Below, one piece after another: positions 1-11,734 of a stretch of 64,000 nt of DNA. The translations under genes and the position numbers were made by a program. The stretch lies in NCBI RefSeq assembly GCF_001704415.2, contig NC_030817.1:36405550-36469549 (forward strand), written 5' to 3'. The notes beneath the pieces are model-generated. The model made no database searches and was not told the origin of the DNA. It saw only the letters and a program-made list of their open reading frames with translations. Each line of letters begins with the position of its first letter. Position 1 is the stretch's first letter. The stretch is from Capra hircus (lineage: Eukaryota > Chordata > Mammalia > Artiodactyla > Bovidae).

Positions 1-677
1 TCATGGGAAATAGTGTATCACTGTGCTTATAAAGTGCAATGGAAATAAATACTAATGCATAATATTTCTTTCTTGGCATATCTGAATTAGACTCTTGCTA
101 ATTAGTCACTTCTTTGGATTTCACCTCGGGAAGATGCCTCTACTGGCCAGAGAATGCCATGGAAATCATACTGAGGTTAAAACTAGGTGGATGATATGTA
201 GGGCTGGCATGAACAAAAGGTGTTAACTTCATCCACCAGGGCTGTAGAAGCATAAAGACAATTGCCTCACACCCACACAATATTAATCTTTGTTTTACAT
301 AAGTGTGTTCTCTTAGCAAGGATGAGTATTTGCCCTGTGGGAAAGAAAAAAGTGGAACTATCTTTTCTAAATTTTAAGACATTACACATTGACACTTATA
401 CTGTTTATTGTAGGACAAACTTGATTTAAGGAATCAAAGCATTTATACCCCATGGTGTTTAATATGATGTATATAATTATTTAAATATTCAACCTTGCTG
501 TTTTTCATCAGGATTCTGCTTTGGGCTTTCTCTTAAAGCCAGAGGTCAGATTTTTATGTGTATGTGTGTATATATTATTGTCACAGGTGATATGATATGC
601 ATTATTTCATATGATACACAATATAATACTAATATTTTAATGTATATATATGTTCAATCTATTTTTTTCTTAGGTAT
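1..677. other. Unique AT-rich sequence, nothing recognised
   Basis: No exon-like frame, RNA gene or assignable repeat is visible. The last 150 bases are TA/TG-rich and run into the target-site duplication of the first SINE. Confidence 0.5.
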
Positions 678-686
678 ATTTACATG

Positions 687-952
687 AGTCGGAGAAGGCA
701 ATGGCACCCCACACCAGTATTCTTGCCTGGAAAATCTCATGAGCAGAGGAGCCTGGAAGGCTGCAGTCTGTGGGGTCACTAAGTCGGACATGACTGAGCG
801 ACTTCACTTTCACTTTTCACTTTCATGCATTGGAGAAGGAAATGGCAACTCACTCCAGTGTTCTTGCCTGGAGGATCCCAGGGACGGGGAGACCTTGTGG
901 GCTGCCGTCTATGGGGTCACACAGAGTCGGACACGACTGAAGTGACTTAGGA
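687..952 (+). mobile_element. BOV-A2 SINE (dimeric BovA)
   Basis: Two BovA monomers lie in tandem, each with the diagnostic run from GGAGAAGG through the ATTCTTGCCTGG-type core to the GTCGGACACGACTGA-type end. They are joined by a CACTTTCACTTTTCACTTTC linker. The 9-bp direct repeat ATTTACATG at 678-686 and 953-961 is the likely target-site duplication. A frame through it (739-945) is a chance reading of the repeat, not a gene. Confidence 0.93.
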
Positions 953-959
953 ATTTACA

Positions 960-1660
960 TGCATATACTTGTGTTTATTGAAAAATCATAATATACTAGC
1001 TGTTTTCTGATTTTTGTTTTTCCATCACATATTAAACGTTTTATGCTTTGTTAAATATCTTCTTAAAAATATAATACTTGTACCACACTTTATTTGTTAT
1101 TGTTTAGTTGCTAAGTTATGCCTGACTCTTGGCGAACCTATGGTCTATAGCCCACCAGGCTCCTCTGTCCATGGGATTTTTCAGGCAAGAATACTGGAGT
1201 AGGTTGCCATTTCCTTCTTCAGGAGATCTTCCTGATCCAGGGATCAGACCCACAGCTCCTGCACTGTAGGCAGATTCTTTACTGCTGAGCCACTGGGGAA
1301 ACCAGACCCTAAGTGTTGGACATTTAGGTTTTTTTAGGTATGTTAAAAGTGCATGCTCCTTGTGTGTAAATCCTTAGATTCATCTCTGGTTAGGTTATTG
1401 GGATAAATTCTTAGAAATGTAATTATAAGTCAAGTGGTATATACCTTTTGATACGTATTGCTTAATTGCTTCTAAAAGGTTGAACCAAATTATATTCTTA
1501 CTCATATTTATATACATATTGGTTTCTTCTTGCATGCATATGCTGGTTTTTATTATTTTTAAATCCTTATCCATTTAATAGGCAAAAAAGAAAGTATCTC
1601 GTTTTTAGACTTGTATTTTGAGGTATGATAGTCGTATCTCATATGTTATGATTCTAGAAA
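960..1660 (-). mobile_element. Old L1/HAL1-type LINE relic, antisense, split by a SINE
   Basis: Read on the minus strand, the two sides of the 1095-1304 SINE resemble the end of an ancient mammalian L1/HAL1 element. Phrases such as TGTTGGACATTTAGGTT and GGATAAATTCTTAGAAATG are the antisense forms of its well-known 3' region. Divergence is high and the boundaries are approximate. It gives relative age: the LINE is older than the SINE inside it. Confidence 0.5.
1095..1304 (-). mobile_element. Bov-tA SINE
   Basis: This is the reverse complement of a Bov-tA unit. The BovA body comes first (TAGTTGCTAAG through CCACCAGGCTCCTCTGTCC), followed by the tRNA-Glu-derived head (GATCCAGGGATCAGACCC, then TTTACTGCTGAGCCACTGG). 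It sits inside an older L1-type relic. Confidence 0.92.
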
Positions 1661-3095
1661 CTCTTATCTTCTACTTAATTTGTTTTAAATGAGACAGATG
1701 CTGTAGTGTTTGAAGTATAGTAAAAGTTGTGTATAGAACTTTGAATCTATGACTGAGTGGAGAATTTACAGTTCTGTGAGTATCCAGCTGTTGTAGTAAA
1801 TACAGGTTGCTTCTTTGGCAATATAAAATAGGTCACTTTATCTAATACTGTTTCTTAACACATATCTTAGAAATGTGCTGTATAATCAGATAAGCTCCAT
1901 GGAAAATTGTGCTGAGATTTACTGGGTTACCACTTGAGGAGATTATCTGTGAATTCAAGGACATTTTAAACTTGGCTAAATCCAGGTACCAGTGTTCAAA
2001 AGGAACATAACACCCATCAGAAACACATTTCTGTGTTCCTTCTTTCATCAGAAGCCTTTGGAACTTTACGTATGTGCACAGGGCTTTGTTAAAGTGAAAC
2101 TGTGGTGTTTCTGGACAATATGTAAGCAGAGGAAGTTGGGGGTCAGCTCTTCATCTTCTACTGTTTCCACTAGGGCCTGAAGGGCAGGGAGATAAATCAT
2201 TGTCCAGTTTTGGCAAATAATGAAATCACGGAAAGGTAGCTAGAGAATGCAAACAGACTCTCTAAAACCCAGGGTACATATGCCCTTGTTTGAGTTCCAA
2301 GAGGTCGACCTGCCCACCTCTGCTAGAAATCAAACAGAGGGCTAGCGAATACGCGATCATCACATTTGGGTAACAGGGGAGCAGTTCTTGCCCTTGTCAT
2401 AACATACCACCTCTGACTACTTTCCTTGACCAGCCCCAACCTCTCAGTCAAAATCAGAGTTAGTCTCGTCTCTGTGCTCCCTTGTGCACGGCTTTACTTT
2501 GGCACTGGCTACAAGGTACACTGTGGAATTCTATTTTCATCGGTTTGCCCCCAAACCATATATACATCTTACCCGGTTTTCTGCCTCAGGCCCCTAGCAC
2601 AGTAATTGGTGCATATAGGCACCAGTATTTGCATGATCTTTCAGTGATAAGGTTATCAGTCTTGAGCTCCTCTGCACATGGACCAGAAGGGTGATGTAGA
2701 GCACCAAGGAGATGTGGGCTCTGTAAGGCCCGAGTAGCTCTGGGAATCTGCTGTATTTCACCTTAGACTCTGGCCCGGCATCATCCTCTGACAATTGAAA
2801 TCATAGAGGCTGTTGTCTTAAAACAAGCCCTTGCACAGGGCTTGCTTTGCAAGCCTTGTTTGCAAGCCTTACCTGTTTGATATTAACCATAGGAAAGGAG
2901 CAGATATTTTGAGGATTTCTTTAAATCTAGCAGGACATGATGAATTTTAGGTTATCTGTAACTTCAAAGGATGGGGAAGGGACTATTGCAAAGAATTGTG
3001 AGCCTTTCTGTGATTCTTTTAAGGAGTCTGCTGTGTTCTAAATCAACTGTGGAAGCCAAGTAATCTAATCAGTGTGGTGTTCTCAGTTACTGTAA
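1661..3095. other. Unique sequence, no gene recognised
   Basis: Several short open frames occur (for example 2482-2694) but none has a recognisable domain, an exon-like context or composition unlike the surroundings. A short L2-like 3' end may lie at 2575-2625. A local direct duplication of a TTTGCAAGCCTT-type word is visible near 2845-2872. Confidence 0.5.
2575..2625 (+). repeat. Possible L2 3' end
   Basis: The run CCCCTAGCACAGTAATTGG resembles the conserved L2 3' end (CGCCTAGCACAGTGCCTGG in the consensus as I remember it). It is too short and diverged to be certain. Confidence 0.35.
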
Positions 3096-3099
3096 GGAG

Positions 3100-3390
3100 T
3101 GCTGCTACTACTAACTACTAAGTCGCTTCAGTCGTGTCTGACTCTGTGCGACCCCATAGACAGTAGCCCACCAGGCTCCCCCGTCCCTGGGATTCTCCAG
3201 GCAAGAACACTGGAGTGGGCTGCCATTTCCTTCTCCAGTTTTCCTTTAAAATTGGAGGAAGTTACAGTTCAGTACACACAGGCAAAGTCTTATCCGACTC
3301 TTTGTGACCCCATGGACTGTAGCCCACCAGGCTCCTCTGTCCATGGAATTCTCTAGGCAAGAATACTGGAGTAGGTTGCCATTCCCTGCA
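3100..3390 (-). mobile_element. Two antisense BovA units (BOV-A2-type)
   Basis: Two antisense BovA bodies sit head to tail. The first spans about 3105-3238 (CTAAGTCGCTTCAGTCGTGT to TTTCCTTCTCCAG). The second spans about 3270-3388 (CCGACTCTTTGTGACCCCAT to TAGGTTGCCATTCCC). A 30-40-base diverged linker separates them. No tRNA-derived head remains. Confidence 0.85.
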
Positions 3391-3575
3391 AGATGCCTTT
3401 TATGTAAAGCTTAAATTTTTGACTTTAGCTTACCTGGGACATACCATTAGGTCACATAAGCTATAATAGCTCACGTAAGCAGCAAAGGGATTAAAAAAGC
3501 ATGGATTTGTTACTTCAAAACAGACATTCAGTTTTAGTTTAAAATAGTTTGTTTCAACAATACTTTATTTGTTAC

Positions 3576-4161
3576 AGTCTACTGCAGATGGTGACTGCAG
3601 CCATGAAATTAAAGGATGCTTACTCCTTGGAAGAAAAGTTATGACCAACTTAGATAGCATATTGAAAAGCAGAGACACTACTTTGTCAACAAAGGTCCAT
3701 CTAGTCAAGGCTATGGATTTTCCAGTGGTCATGTATGGATGTGAGATTTGGCCTGTGAAGAAAGCTGAGTGCCGAAGAATTGATGCTTTTGAACTGTGGG
3801 GTGTTGGAGAAGACTCTTGAAAGTCCCTTGGACTGCAAGGAGATCCAACTAGTCCATCCTGAAAGAGATCAGCCCTGGGATTTCTTTGGAAGGAATGATG
3901 CTAAAGATGAAACTCCAGTACTTTGGCCACCTCATGCAAAGAGTTGACTCATTGGAAAAGACTCTGATGCTGGGAGGGATTGGGGGCAGGAGGAGAAGGG
4001 GATGATAGAGGATGAGATGGCTGGATGGCATCCCTGACTCGATGGACGTGAGTCTGAGTGAACTCCAGGAGTTGGTGATGGACAGGGAGGCCTGGTGTGC
4101 TGTGATTCACGGGGTTGCAAAGAGTCAGACACGACTGAGCGACTGAACTGGACCGAACTGA
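3576..4161 (+). mobile_element. BovB LINE, 5'-truncated 3' end
   Basis: This is a sense-strand BovB 3' segment. Its frame at 3569-3820 reads through the post-RT region (DGDCSHEIKGCLLLGRK, then VHLVKAMDFPVVMYGCEIW), followed by the 3' region with CACCTCATGCAAAGAGTTGA. It ends with the terminal CTGAACTG-type repeat that BovB shares with Bov-tA. The element starts downstream of the RT catalytic motifs, so it is a dead-on-arrival 5' truncation. No convincing target-site duplication was seen. Confidence 0.93.
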
Positions 4162-5414
4162 TAAAGGCTTTTAGATGCTGATTATTCTCTGCTGAAAATT
4201 ATTTTCTATTGAAAATAAACAAAGGTGACTATTCTTAATACATGTACACACAGAAGAGATTCAGTAGATACACATATTGATTTCAAAGTCTCAAACCTAC
4301 AGGTAAAGAAACATTAAAGTTTAATTTTGGTTAGAAAGACAGATAAAACAATAGGCCATTATTAGGCTTTGGCTTATTTCTGAGCATTGTATAGGTACCA
4401 GATAAATATGATCCTCTTGAAAATTATATGCAAACATTTCCCTACTTTTGTAGAGAAATTTTCTGTAGCCCAGTAGAAAAAATTGAAAGTCTAGGGATTT
4501 TAAAATAATTTGATTGGAAGGAAAAAACCATGAGAAGTAGGCAAAGTTTATCTCAGTGTCTATTTTTTATTTGAGCAGAATTCTTGCCTCACCTCAACTT
4601 ACATAGGCAAAAGTTCTGCTCCTCTGAGAATAGCAATTGTTATTCTCCATGTGTGCATCTTATGTTGGATGAGAGACTATTACAGAAAAAAACCCTAGTT
4701 CCATTCCACTTTTGCATGTGCTTTGATTTTTGGCTCAAGTGTACACTGTAGTTACTAAATTGTAACTGTGAGTTGGCCTGTTATTAGAAGTCTGTCAACT
4801 TTATCCACATGAACAGCATCACTTTGGAGGAAGAAGTTTTGAACTTTTAGGATTTCTGTCCCATTTTCACAGTTGCAAACCCCTGTGATGGGAACTTTAT
4901 ATGCTCCTAGAGACTTTTTTGAACCAGGGATGTAAAACAAAAGGAAAAGGAGAATGAGAACAGAGACAGCTGCTGAAAGAGACCAAAGAAGACTTAATTA
5001 TTCAGCAGATATTTGTCACTTTTAAGCCAGAGACATTTTTTTTTTTAAGAAGAGAAGAATTCTGATTTAACTAATAGTACATAGAATCCATCCCAATGAG
5101 CTTCTGCTTGAGTTTTCTTTATCTTTTAGAATGTCCCTGTTCTCTCTCCATCACCGGATCTCTGGTCTCTCAGTTACAATATCACTTTTCAAAGGGAAAA
5201 ATATTGAACAATCCTTTGTGTTTTATAAAGCATTATCTGTTACAGATTCAGGCATTTTACAACAGCCTTTTGTATTTTTGTGAAGTTTTATAAGGCATTA
5301 TCAGTTATGGATTCAGGATCATTACAAACTCTAGGGAAAAATGAAAACAAAAAGGGGGAGTTCAGTTCTGACTATGGGATTTAGTTCTGCTCTACACCAT
5401 GAAACTCAAATATT
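4162..5414. other. Unique AT-rich sequence with a small local duplication
   Basis: No gene or identifiable transposon is seen. An imperfect 65-bp-spaced duplication lies at 5221-5263 and 5286-5329. A short poly-T run occurs at about 5037-5045. Confidence 0.5.
5221..5329 (+). repeat. Imperfect two-copy tandem repeat, about 65-bp period
   Basis: The blocks at 5221-5263 and 5286-5329 both read TTTTATAA(A/G)GCATTATC, then a similar GATTCAGG and an ATT(A/T)ACAA-like end. They differ at scattered positions and by a one-base indel. Confidence 0.6.
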
Positions 5415-5490
5415 CAAAGCGTTATATAAATGGGGAAATGGCTAAATAAATTACGGTGCATCTGTCTTCTGGAATATAATGCAGACTTTT

Positions 5491-5660
5491 ATTTTTTGAT
5501 ATTTAAAAAATTGAAGTATAGTTTTTGTACAATATTACAAAAGTTACAGGTGTATGACACAGTGATTCAAAGTTTTTAAAGGTAGTATTCCATTTATGGT
5601 AATATCCAGTTACTATAAAATACTGGATATATTCCCTGTATTGTATAATACATCCTTGTA
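5491..5660 (-). mobile_element. Artiodactyl L1 3' UTR fragment, antisense
   Basis: It reads TTGAAGTATAGTTTTTGTAC, then ACAGGTGTATGACACAGTGA, then ATTCCCTGTATTGTATAATA. This is the antisense of the L1 3' UTR common in cetartiodactyls. A 16-bp direct repeat with one mismatch, TATAATGCAG(A/C)CTTTT, flanks it at 5475-5490 and 5661-5676, as expected of a target-site duplication. Confidence 0.6.
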
Positions 5661-5702
5661 TATAATGCAGCCTTTTGAAAGAATAGTATAGACATATCTA
5701 AG

Positions 5703-5964
5703 CAGGGGTAGCAAGCTTGGAAATTTAAAGGGCCAGGCTGCACATGGAGTTGAGGGTTGCAAGAAGGAGTTAGGGGTGTACTGAGAGTGTGGATCCCATC
5801 AGAGGGACTCCTGCTTATGATCAATTCCTGGTGAGAAATGGGCACAATGTTGCTGGATATTTTCATTAAAAAAAAAGAAAGAAAATATTGGCTTTTTTGA
5901 TGAAACAAATTGATTAAAAAAAAAAAAGATTTATGAACTGTGGGCTCTAGTTTGCAACTTCTAG
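5703..5964. mobile_element. hAT/Charlie-like DNA transposon relic
   Basis: The left end CAGGGGTAGCAAGC with the nearby AAAGGGCCAGG, and the right end GTTTGCAACTTCTAG, resemble the terminal inverted repeats of a Charlie-type hAT element. The flanks TATCTAAG and TCTCTACA could be a decayed 8-bp target-site duplication. The middle contains A-rich stretches. Confidence 0.4.
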
Positions 5965-6545
5965 TCTCTACATAATGACCTGGAATGATGTCTGAGACAA
6001 ACTGTTAAAGGAAGAAAAATCACCCACAGAACAATACATATAGTATAATCTTATTTAAAAAACACTCTCTTCCATTACAGTTGTGTATGTGTACATATGT
6101 TTGTAGATGCATAGATAAAAGTCTATAAAATACTCTCCACATTTGCTAATTGCTGTTATCAGCAAGGAGGGAGGCATGCTGTGTATATTTGGGGAAGGGA
6201 TTGGGATATTTGAGGGAAGCTTTTGTTGTCATACTGTAGACATGTTGTCTTTGTTGACATTTAAAAAATAAAATGTTTTTACATATTGCTTTTATAATTA
6301 AAAACTCATTAAAACTAGATCTTTATGTTCAATTACCAAAGTTTTCTACTTTTCCTATAGTGTCCTTTTTTTAGAATGGAGATGAAAAAATAGAAAGGAT
6401 AAGAATATTTTGGAAGGTATTCATCTCATATAGACAGAGCATAGTCTCATTCATGCTAACAGCACAACACTGACAGGCTGTTGAAAGCTGTTACAGAAAT
6501 GAAAGTATTTTCATGTCTGCTGTGGCAGATTCAATTTTATGACTC

Positions 6546-7353
6546 TGTTGTTTCTCAGTTGCTAAGTTGTGTCTGACTCTGCCACCACACGGACTGCAAC
6601 ATGCCAGGCTCCTCTATCCTCCACTATCTCCTGGGGTTTGCTCAAATTCATGTCCATTGAGTCAGTGATGCTGTCTGACCATTTCACGCTCTGCCACCCC
6701 CTCTTTTCCTCTTGTCCTCAATCTTTCCCAGCATTAGGGTCTTTTCCAATGAGTTGACTCTTTGCATCAGGTGGCCAAAGTAGTGGAGCTTCAGCTTCAG
6801 CACCAGTCCTTCCAATGAATATTCGGGATTGATTTCTTTAGGATTGACTGGTTTGATCTCCTTGTAGTCCAAGGGACTCTCAAGAGTCTTCTCTGGCACC
6901 ACAATTTAAGTGTCAATTCTTTGGCACTCAAGTCATCTTTATAGTCCGACTGTCACATCCATAAATGACTACTGGAAAAACCATAGCTTTGACTCTATGG
7001 ACCTTTGTTTACAAAGTGATGTCTCTGCCTTTTAATATGCTCTCCAGGTTTGTCACAGCTTTCCTTCCAAAGAGCAAGCATCTTTTAATTTCATGGCTGC
7101 AGTCACTGTCTTTCTGCAGTGACTTTGGAGCCCAAAGAGATAAAATCAGTCACTGTTTCCACTTTTCCCTCTTCTATTTGCCATGAAGTGATGGGACTGT
7201 ATGCCATAATCTTAGTTTTCTGAATGTTGAGTTTCAAGCCAGCTTTTTCACTTCCTCTTTCACCCTCATTAAGAGGCTCTTTAGTTCCTCTTCACCTTCT
7301 GCCATTAAAGTGGTATTATCTGCATAGCTGAGTTGGTTGATATTTCTCCCAGC
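6546..7353 (-). mobile_element. BovB LINE, antisense, 5'-truncated
   Basis: This is an antisense BovB 3' portion. It starts at the terminal TCTCAGTTGCTAAGTTGTGT word and runs through CAGGTGGCCAAAGTAGTGG and TTTGCCATGAAGTGATGGG. It ends at TTGATATTTCTCCCAGC, just past the codons for the YADD catalytic motif region. Many substitutions and indels mark it as one of the older BovB copies here, with no usable frame. Confidence 0.93.
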
Positions 7354-8894
7354 CTGGAAGACTCTAAAATATATCAAAGCCCATTTTTGTTGTAAATGTG
7401 TATTGGTTTTCTTTTCATTGAGAAATCGACAACTCCTAGGTCACTGAGTGTGTACAAGGTTGGCTACCTTGATTGGTGATATAGTGCCACAATATTTATT
7501 TTGGCAATTTTGTCGATGGTTAGACACTTCCCTAAACTGTAACTCTCTTGGGAATGTGTTTTATTGATCAAGTATTATCTGGATTAACCATTGTCAATTC
7601 ATCACTTTTACTGGAATGATGACACAAAGTCAATGACCGACTAGTTATTGATGACTCCATATGTGTACAAATAATACAAAGGTCTTCTGTACATTGAAAA
7701 ATTATTTAGCTGAACAAGTTAATAACTACTTACTTGAAATTGCCAAAAAAAAAGAAAAGGAGAAGAAGAAAATGAAAGAGCCCTTATCATTCAGACGAAA
7801 AACAGTTGGGAGAACAAAGCCATTTATTTCCAATATGAGGTGTAGAAAATGGAAAAACCAAATGTGTTTTCTTACCTCTGCATTTTGCAATTGTCCATAT
7901 GCTGCAGAGCTTAAAATTGAATGATTCATAGACAACATGGTGAAATGCTGTGTAAGTTCATGCTGTATGTGAACTCTTGTAAATTGCTGTGCTGACATAA
8001 ACTCAAAACTTTCACCATTCCAATTCGTTGTTTGAAAACACATGTTTCAGAACCGGAGTGGCATAAGCTCCCTAGACAAGAGTTGCTGCTCTGTATCCTC
8101 ACTATGACTGGTGATTTTAAAAAATCTGCCAACAATTAAATACTTACTGTTACGATCACTCCTCCTGTTTCTTATATCAAATTGTACCATGGAACTCCAT
8201 TTAGATCTTTCCTCATTGGGAAGGAAAGAAAAGCAAATGAAAGTGTACCATTCAAAATATTAAAAATGATTTGAGCGAGAGATGGAAGGTTGTTTCATTA
8301 CTGAGAGTTACCGAATAAGGAGGAATAAAAGAATGTTAGTGTAGTATTTTATTTTCCACTCCCCAGCCTAAAGCAGTTGTGGAACTCTTTGGTAAAACTG
8401 CCGCTTTATCTTAAATGAACTGCAGTATGTTGCAGGACTGAAATGTTTCAGGGGAACAGTCACTCCATTCTTTTTGCAGAGATTACCTGCTTCAAGTGAA
8501 ACCTATATGGAATCCTTTCTGACCTGTTTGGTATTGTGATATTGATAACCAGCCACACTTTCCAGCCCCTTATCTTGCCTTCTATGGGATAATCTTTTCT
8601 TCTGGATCTTAATTCTGCTAATAGCACCCTTGACTGGCTGCCAGACAACAAACACAGGCAGGTGAAAAATGAATGGCTCCAGCCTGACCGCTGATAACTT
8701 CCAAAGGCTTTTTATTTTCAGAATTCCCTCCAAAAAATACAAGATGACAGGATGCCTGTCAATCGCATTCCTCTTGCTCTGTTCTGCAGGCACCCACCCT
8801 CCCCCACCAGCCACCTCCCCTTCTGATTTATTCTGGTAAGGAAACGGCTAATTGATCTCTGTTCTATTTGCATTTTTACTTTTCTTTTTTAAAT
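7354..8894. other. Unique sequence, no gene recognised
   Basis: Short overlapping frames occur on both strands (for example 7726-8043 minus and 8503-8814 minus). None has a recognisable domain or consistent exon signals. An A-rich purine run lies at 7745-7777. A C-rich stretch lies at about 8790-8820. Confidence 0.5.
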
Positions 8895-9290
8895 TTAGAA
8901 AGTGACATATGTATGTTCAGAAAAGCTAGAAAACCCTCAATAGTTTACAGAAATGTTCTCTTTCTTTCTTATTCCGAACAGTTAGTCACTGAAAACAGTG
9001 TGATATAAATTCTTCCAGAGCTCTTCTACAAACACATCAACATACATGTTTCTTTATATTTTTTCTCATTAATGACAACAAAAAACAATACCAAACTATT
9101 CATGTTGTATTGCTCCCAATACATCATGAAGATCATTCCTTCATGCATACACATATCCTTTATCCTTATTTACTGGCTGTAAGACATTCCATGCTATGTA
9201 TATAACATAATTCATTTCATCAATCCCCTCTTTATAAGCATTTTTATTTTTTCTAATTTTTCTATATTTTATGTGCAATATATTTCTGAT
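8895..9290 (-). mobile_element. Probable old L1/HAL1-type relic, antisense
   Basis: The run through TTCTTCCAGAGCTCTTCTAC, CTGTAAGACATTCCATGCTA and ATAATTCATTTCATCAATCC follows the order of words in the antisense 3' region of ancient L1/HAL1 elements. It is highly diverged with approximate ends. Confidence 0.4.
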
Positions 9291-11129
9291 TTCTTTTTCT
9301 ACTGTATCGAACACCCTTATACTTTCAGTTATCCAAGAATTACTTCTACTTGAGTTTTTTAACCCTTATAATTTTTGTGTGTGTTGGTTTCTGTATTTTA
9401 AGAACAAAAATCAGGAACACATGATACTACCAAATTAAAGGTGGGGGTTGTAGAAAGTAATTTCTTATGTAACTGGTTAATGCATGGACTTACCGTCTGT
9501 GATTCTGAGCCTTGATATAGTTTACAATGAACAAAACGAGTGTGCACCATAGGTATGCAAAATAATTTTAGAGAAAATACTTTCCTGATTTATTATCTGT
9601 GGAAATAAGTTATACAACTCTGAAAAAAAAACCAGAAGCTTTTATTCTGTGAAATCAATATACTATATTGTATAGGACTTGAACTCTGAAAAGTGCTGAA
9701 AACAGCTTACTGCCTTCCCCTTGCATGGGGTTCTGGAAAGCCCATAGCACAGCCTGGGAGGGGGAACAATGGCTCCTTTGCTCCAAAGTAAAATTTTGTA
9801 TTCCTAAAAGATTCTTGCTTGTTCTGTGGCTCTCAGACCTGGGGACCATATTTGCCAATGCAGTGAAATCAATCTCGGAATAAGACTCATTTGGTACCAA
9901 AGCAGTGATTTAGGTGGAACATTTGAACATATGATTATAAGGTAAGCCCTACTAAGGGGGCCTGGCATGATTAGCTTTGCTGGAATATATAAAAGTATCA
10001 ACTGTTCCTTCAGGGAAATCATTTTAATAGATAACAGCATGTTGTACAATGTTTCATCAGTGATATTTAGATCTAAATTAAGAGCAGTTGTGAGATGGGT
10101 TGCCGATTTTTCTTGTGATAAAAGGGAAATAGTTCAAGAAATATAGACCAGATGTTATCTTAATCCAGACCTCATGTAAAAAAGCACACTATGGGACAGT
10201 AATAATAGTCCATTCTACCTGTTTTTAATTTTCCTGTTCTCAGACACCGCCTGTGAAAAATAGATTAAACCAACACATCATTTATGCATCAGCACTAGAC
10301 TGGGGTTTGCTTTGTATGGAATGTACAGACTGAAGTTTGCAGCCATTGGTTTTGATAAATGCTTTAAAATGCTCGTTTGACAGTAGCATTTAAGAGGAAG
10401 AAACCCTTAGACAGTCAATGGCTTAGAAGGAAAGTTCGCAGTTGGGGATAATCCAGACTTTAATAGAGATTCTTAAATTCATTGCTCCTTGACTCTGAGC
10501 TACAAAATCTGTAATATATTTACATAAAAGTCAATATCAGAAAAATGGGTAATAGGCAACTTCTCTTGATCCTGAAAAGTACCTCGAGTTCTTTTGTAAG
10601 CATCTACCTGTGGCCCTGTTTGTAACTATTGAGTAAGAAGCATGGCTCAGTAGGTCTCTAGGGCGTGACATCCACTGTTCTCTCCCACAGGTGGGTAGGT
10701 AGAGGAGAGTGCCAAGGGTTCATTTTGCAGAAAGAGAGCTTCTTAGTCACGTTTCTATCATGGATGCTGGCTCATGCGTCCTGTCCTGTCTCAGCTCCTC
10801 TGGGCCTGGGATAGACTGAGTTAATTGTGGTGTTATCGGTAAAAAATCCTTTTCTAGGCAAATCTTGGAAAGCTGTATGTACGTGTGAGAGTTATTCATA
10901 GAGCCCTTTAGAGCAGAAGGCTGCGAGGGCCTGGCAGGAAGCCTATGTGGGTGATGTGGAGTGGGAAGAAGACTAGGAGGAGAGGGTGGGCTGCGGCGAT
11001 CTGATAGGTCCATTAAGAGTACAAGCTACTCACTTTTAATCTTAGGTATCATTCAGGTATGCTGGCTAATGTTAATCATTACTTAGATTTCTTTGTTTCT
11101 AGGTAAATTGGAAATCTCTATTTTAATGT
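9291..11129. other. Unique sequence, no gene recognised
   Basis: No assignable repeat or exon is visible. Frames such as 9655-9900 minus and 10747-11013 minus have no recognisable similarity. The stretch at 10250-10450 has mixed composition and no TE words, so it could be tested for conservation. Confidence 0.5.
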
Positions 11130-11524
11130 AAAAAGCTTGATTTTTATCATGGCAAAATATACATTACATAAAATTCATGATTTCAACTATTTTGAAGCAT
11201 ACAGTTCAGTGGCATTAGGTACATCCACATTGTTCTGAAACCATCTACAGACCTTTTTTCATCTTCCCAAATTGAAACTCTGTACCTATTACACAGTAAC
11301 TCCCATTGCACCCTCTCCCTAGTAGTCTTTGGCAATCTCCATTTTACTTTCTGCCTTTATGATTTTGAATACTCTAGGTACTTCATGTAAGAGGAACCAC
11401 ACAACACTGTCCTTTTGTGACTGGTTTGTTTCCCTAGTAATGTCTTCAAGGATCATCCATGGCATAGCATGTCAGATTTTCCTTTCTTTTGAAGGCTGAA
11501 TAGTATGCCATTGTGTGTATACAA
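11130..11524 (-). mobile_element. L1M-type LINE 3' region, antisense
   Basis: The sequence closely follows the antisense of an L1M 3' UTR: TGGCAAAATATACATTACAT, CATACAGTTCAGTGGCATTA, CTTCCCAAATTGAAACTCTG, CTCTAGGTACTTCATGTAAG, ending in GAAGGCTGAATAGTATGCCA. A Bov-tA SINE abuts its end, so the SINE probably inserted into it. Confidence 0.75.
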
Positions 11525-11734
11525 TGGGGCTTTCCAGGTGGTGCTAGTGGTAAAGAACCCACCTGCCAATGCAGGAGACTTAGGAGACATGAATTTGATC
11601 CCTGGATCAGGAAGAGTCCCTGGAGAAGGAAATGGCAACCCACTCCAGTATTCTTGCCTGGGGGATCCCATGGACAGAGGAGCCTGGCGGGCTATAGTGC
11701 ACGGGGTCGCAGAGTAGGACATGGCTTGGAGACT
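11525..11734 (+). mobile_element. Bov-tA SINE
   Basis: This is a full sense-strand unit. The tRNA-Glu-derived head (GGGGCTTTCCAGGTGGTGCT, then AAAGAACCCACCTGCCAATG) is followed by the BovA body (GGAAATGGCAACCCACTCCA through GGGGTCGCAGAGTAGGACAT). The 175-aa frame at 11513-12040 begins in this SINE and runs into unique DNA. It is a chance frame. Confidence 0.93.

Larger units (their letters stand above)
5415..6320 (+). mobile_element. Old L1-type 3' end, sense, interrupted twice
   Basis: The segments 5415-5490, about 5661-5702 and 5965-6320 together follow the layout of an ancient L1 3' region. They run from AAATAAATTACGGTGCATC-type and GGAATATAATGCAG-type words, through a degenerate GACCTGGAATGATGT block and a TATAGTATAATCTTATTT block, to a TTTTATAATTAAAAA-like tail. 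A younger antisense L1 piece and a hAT-like element interrupt it. The family assignment is from memory. Confidence 0.45.

Noticed and set aside
9980..10000. TATATAAAAG as a core promoter
   Set aside because: An isolated AT-rich word with no CpG context, initiator or downstream exon.
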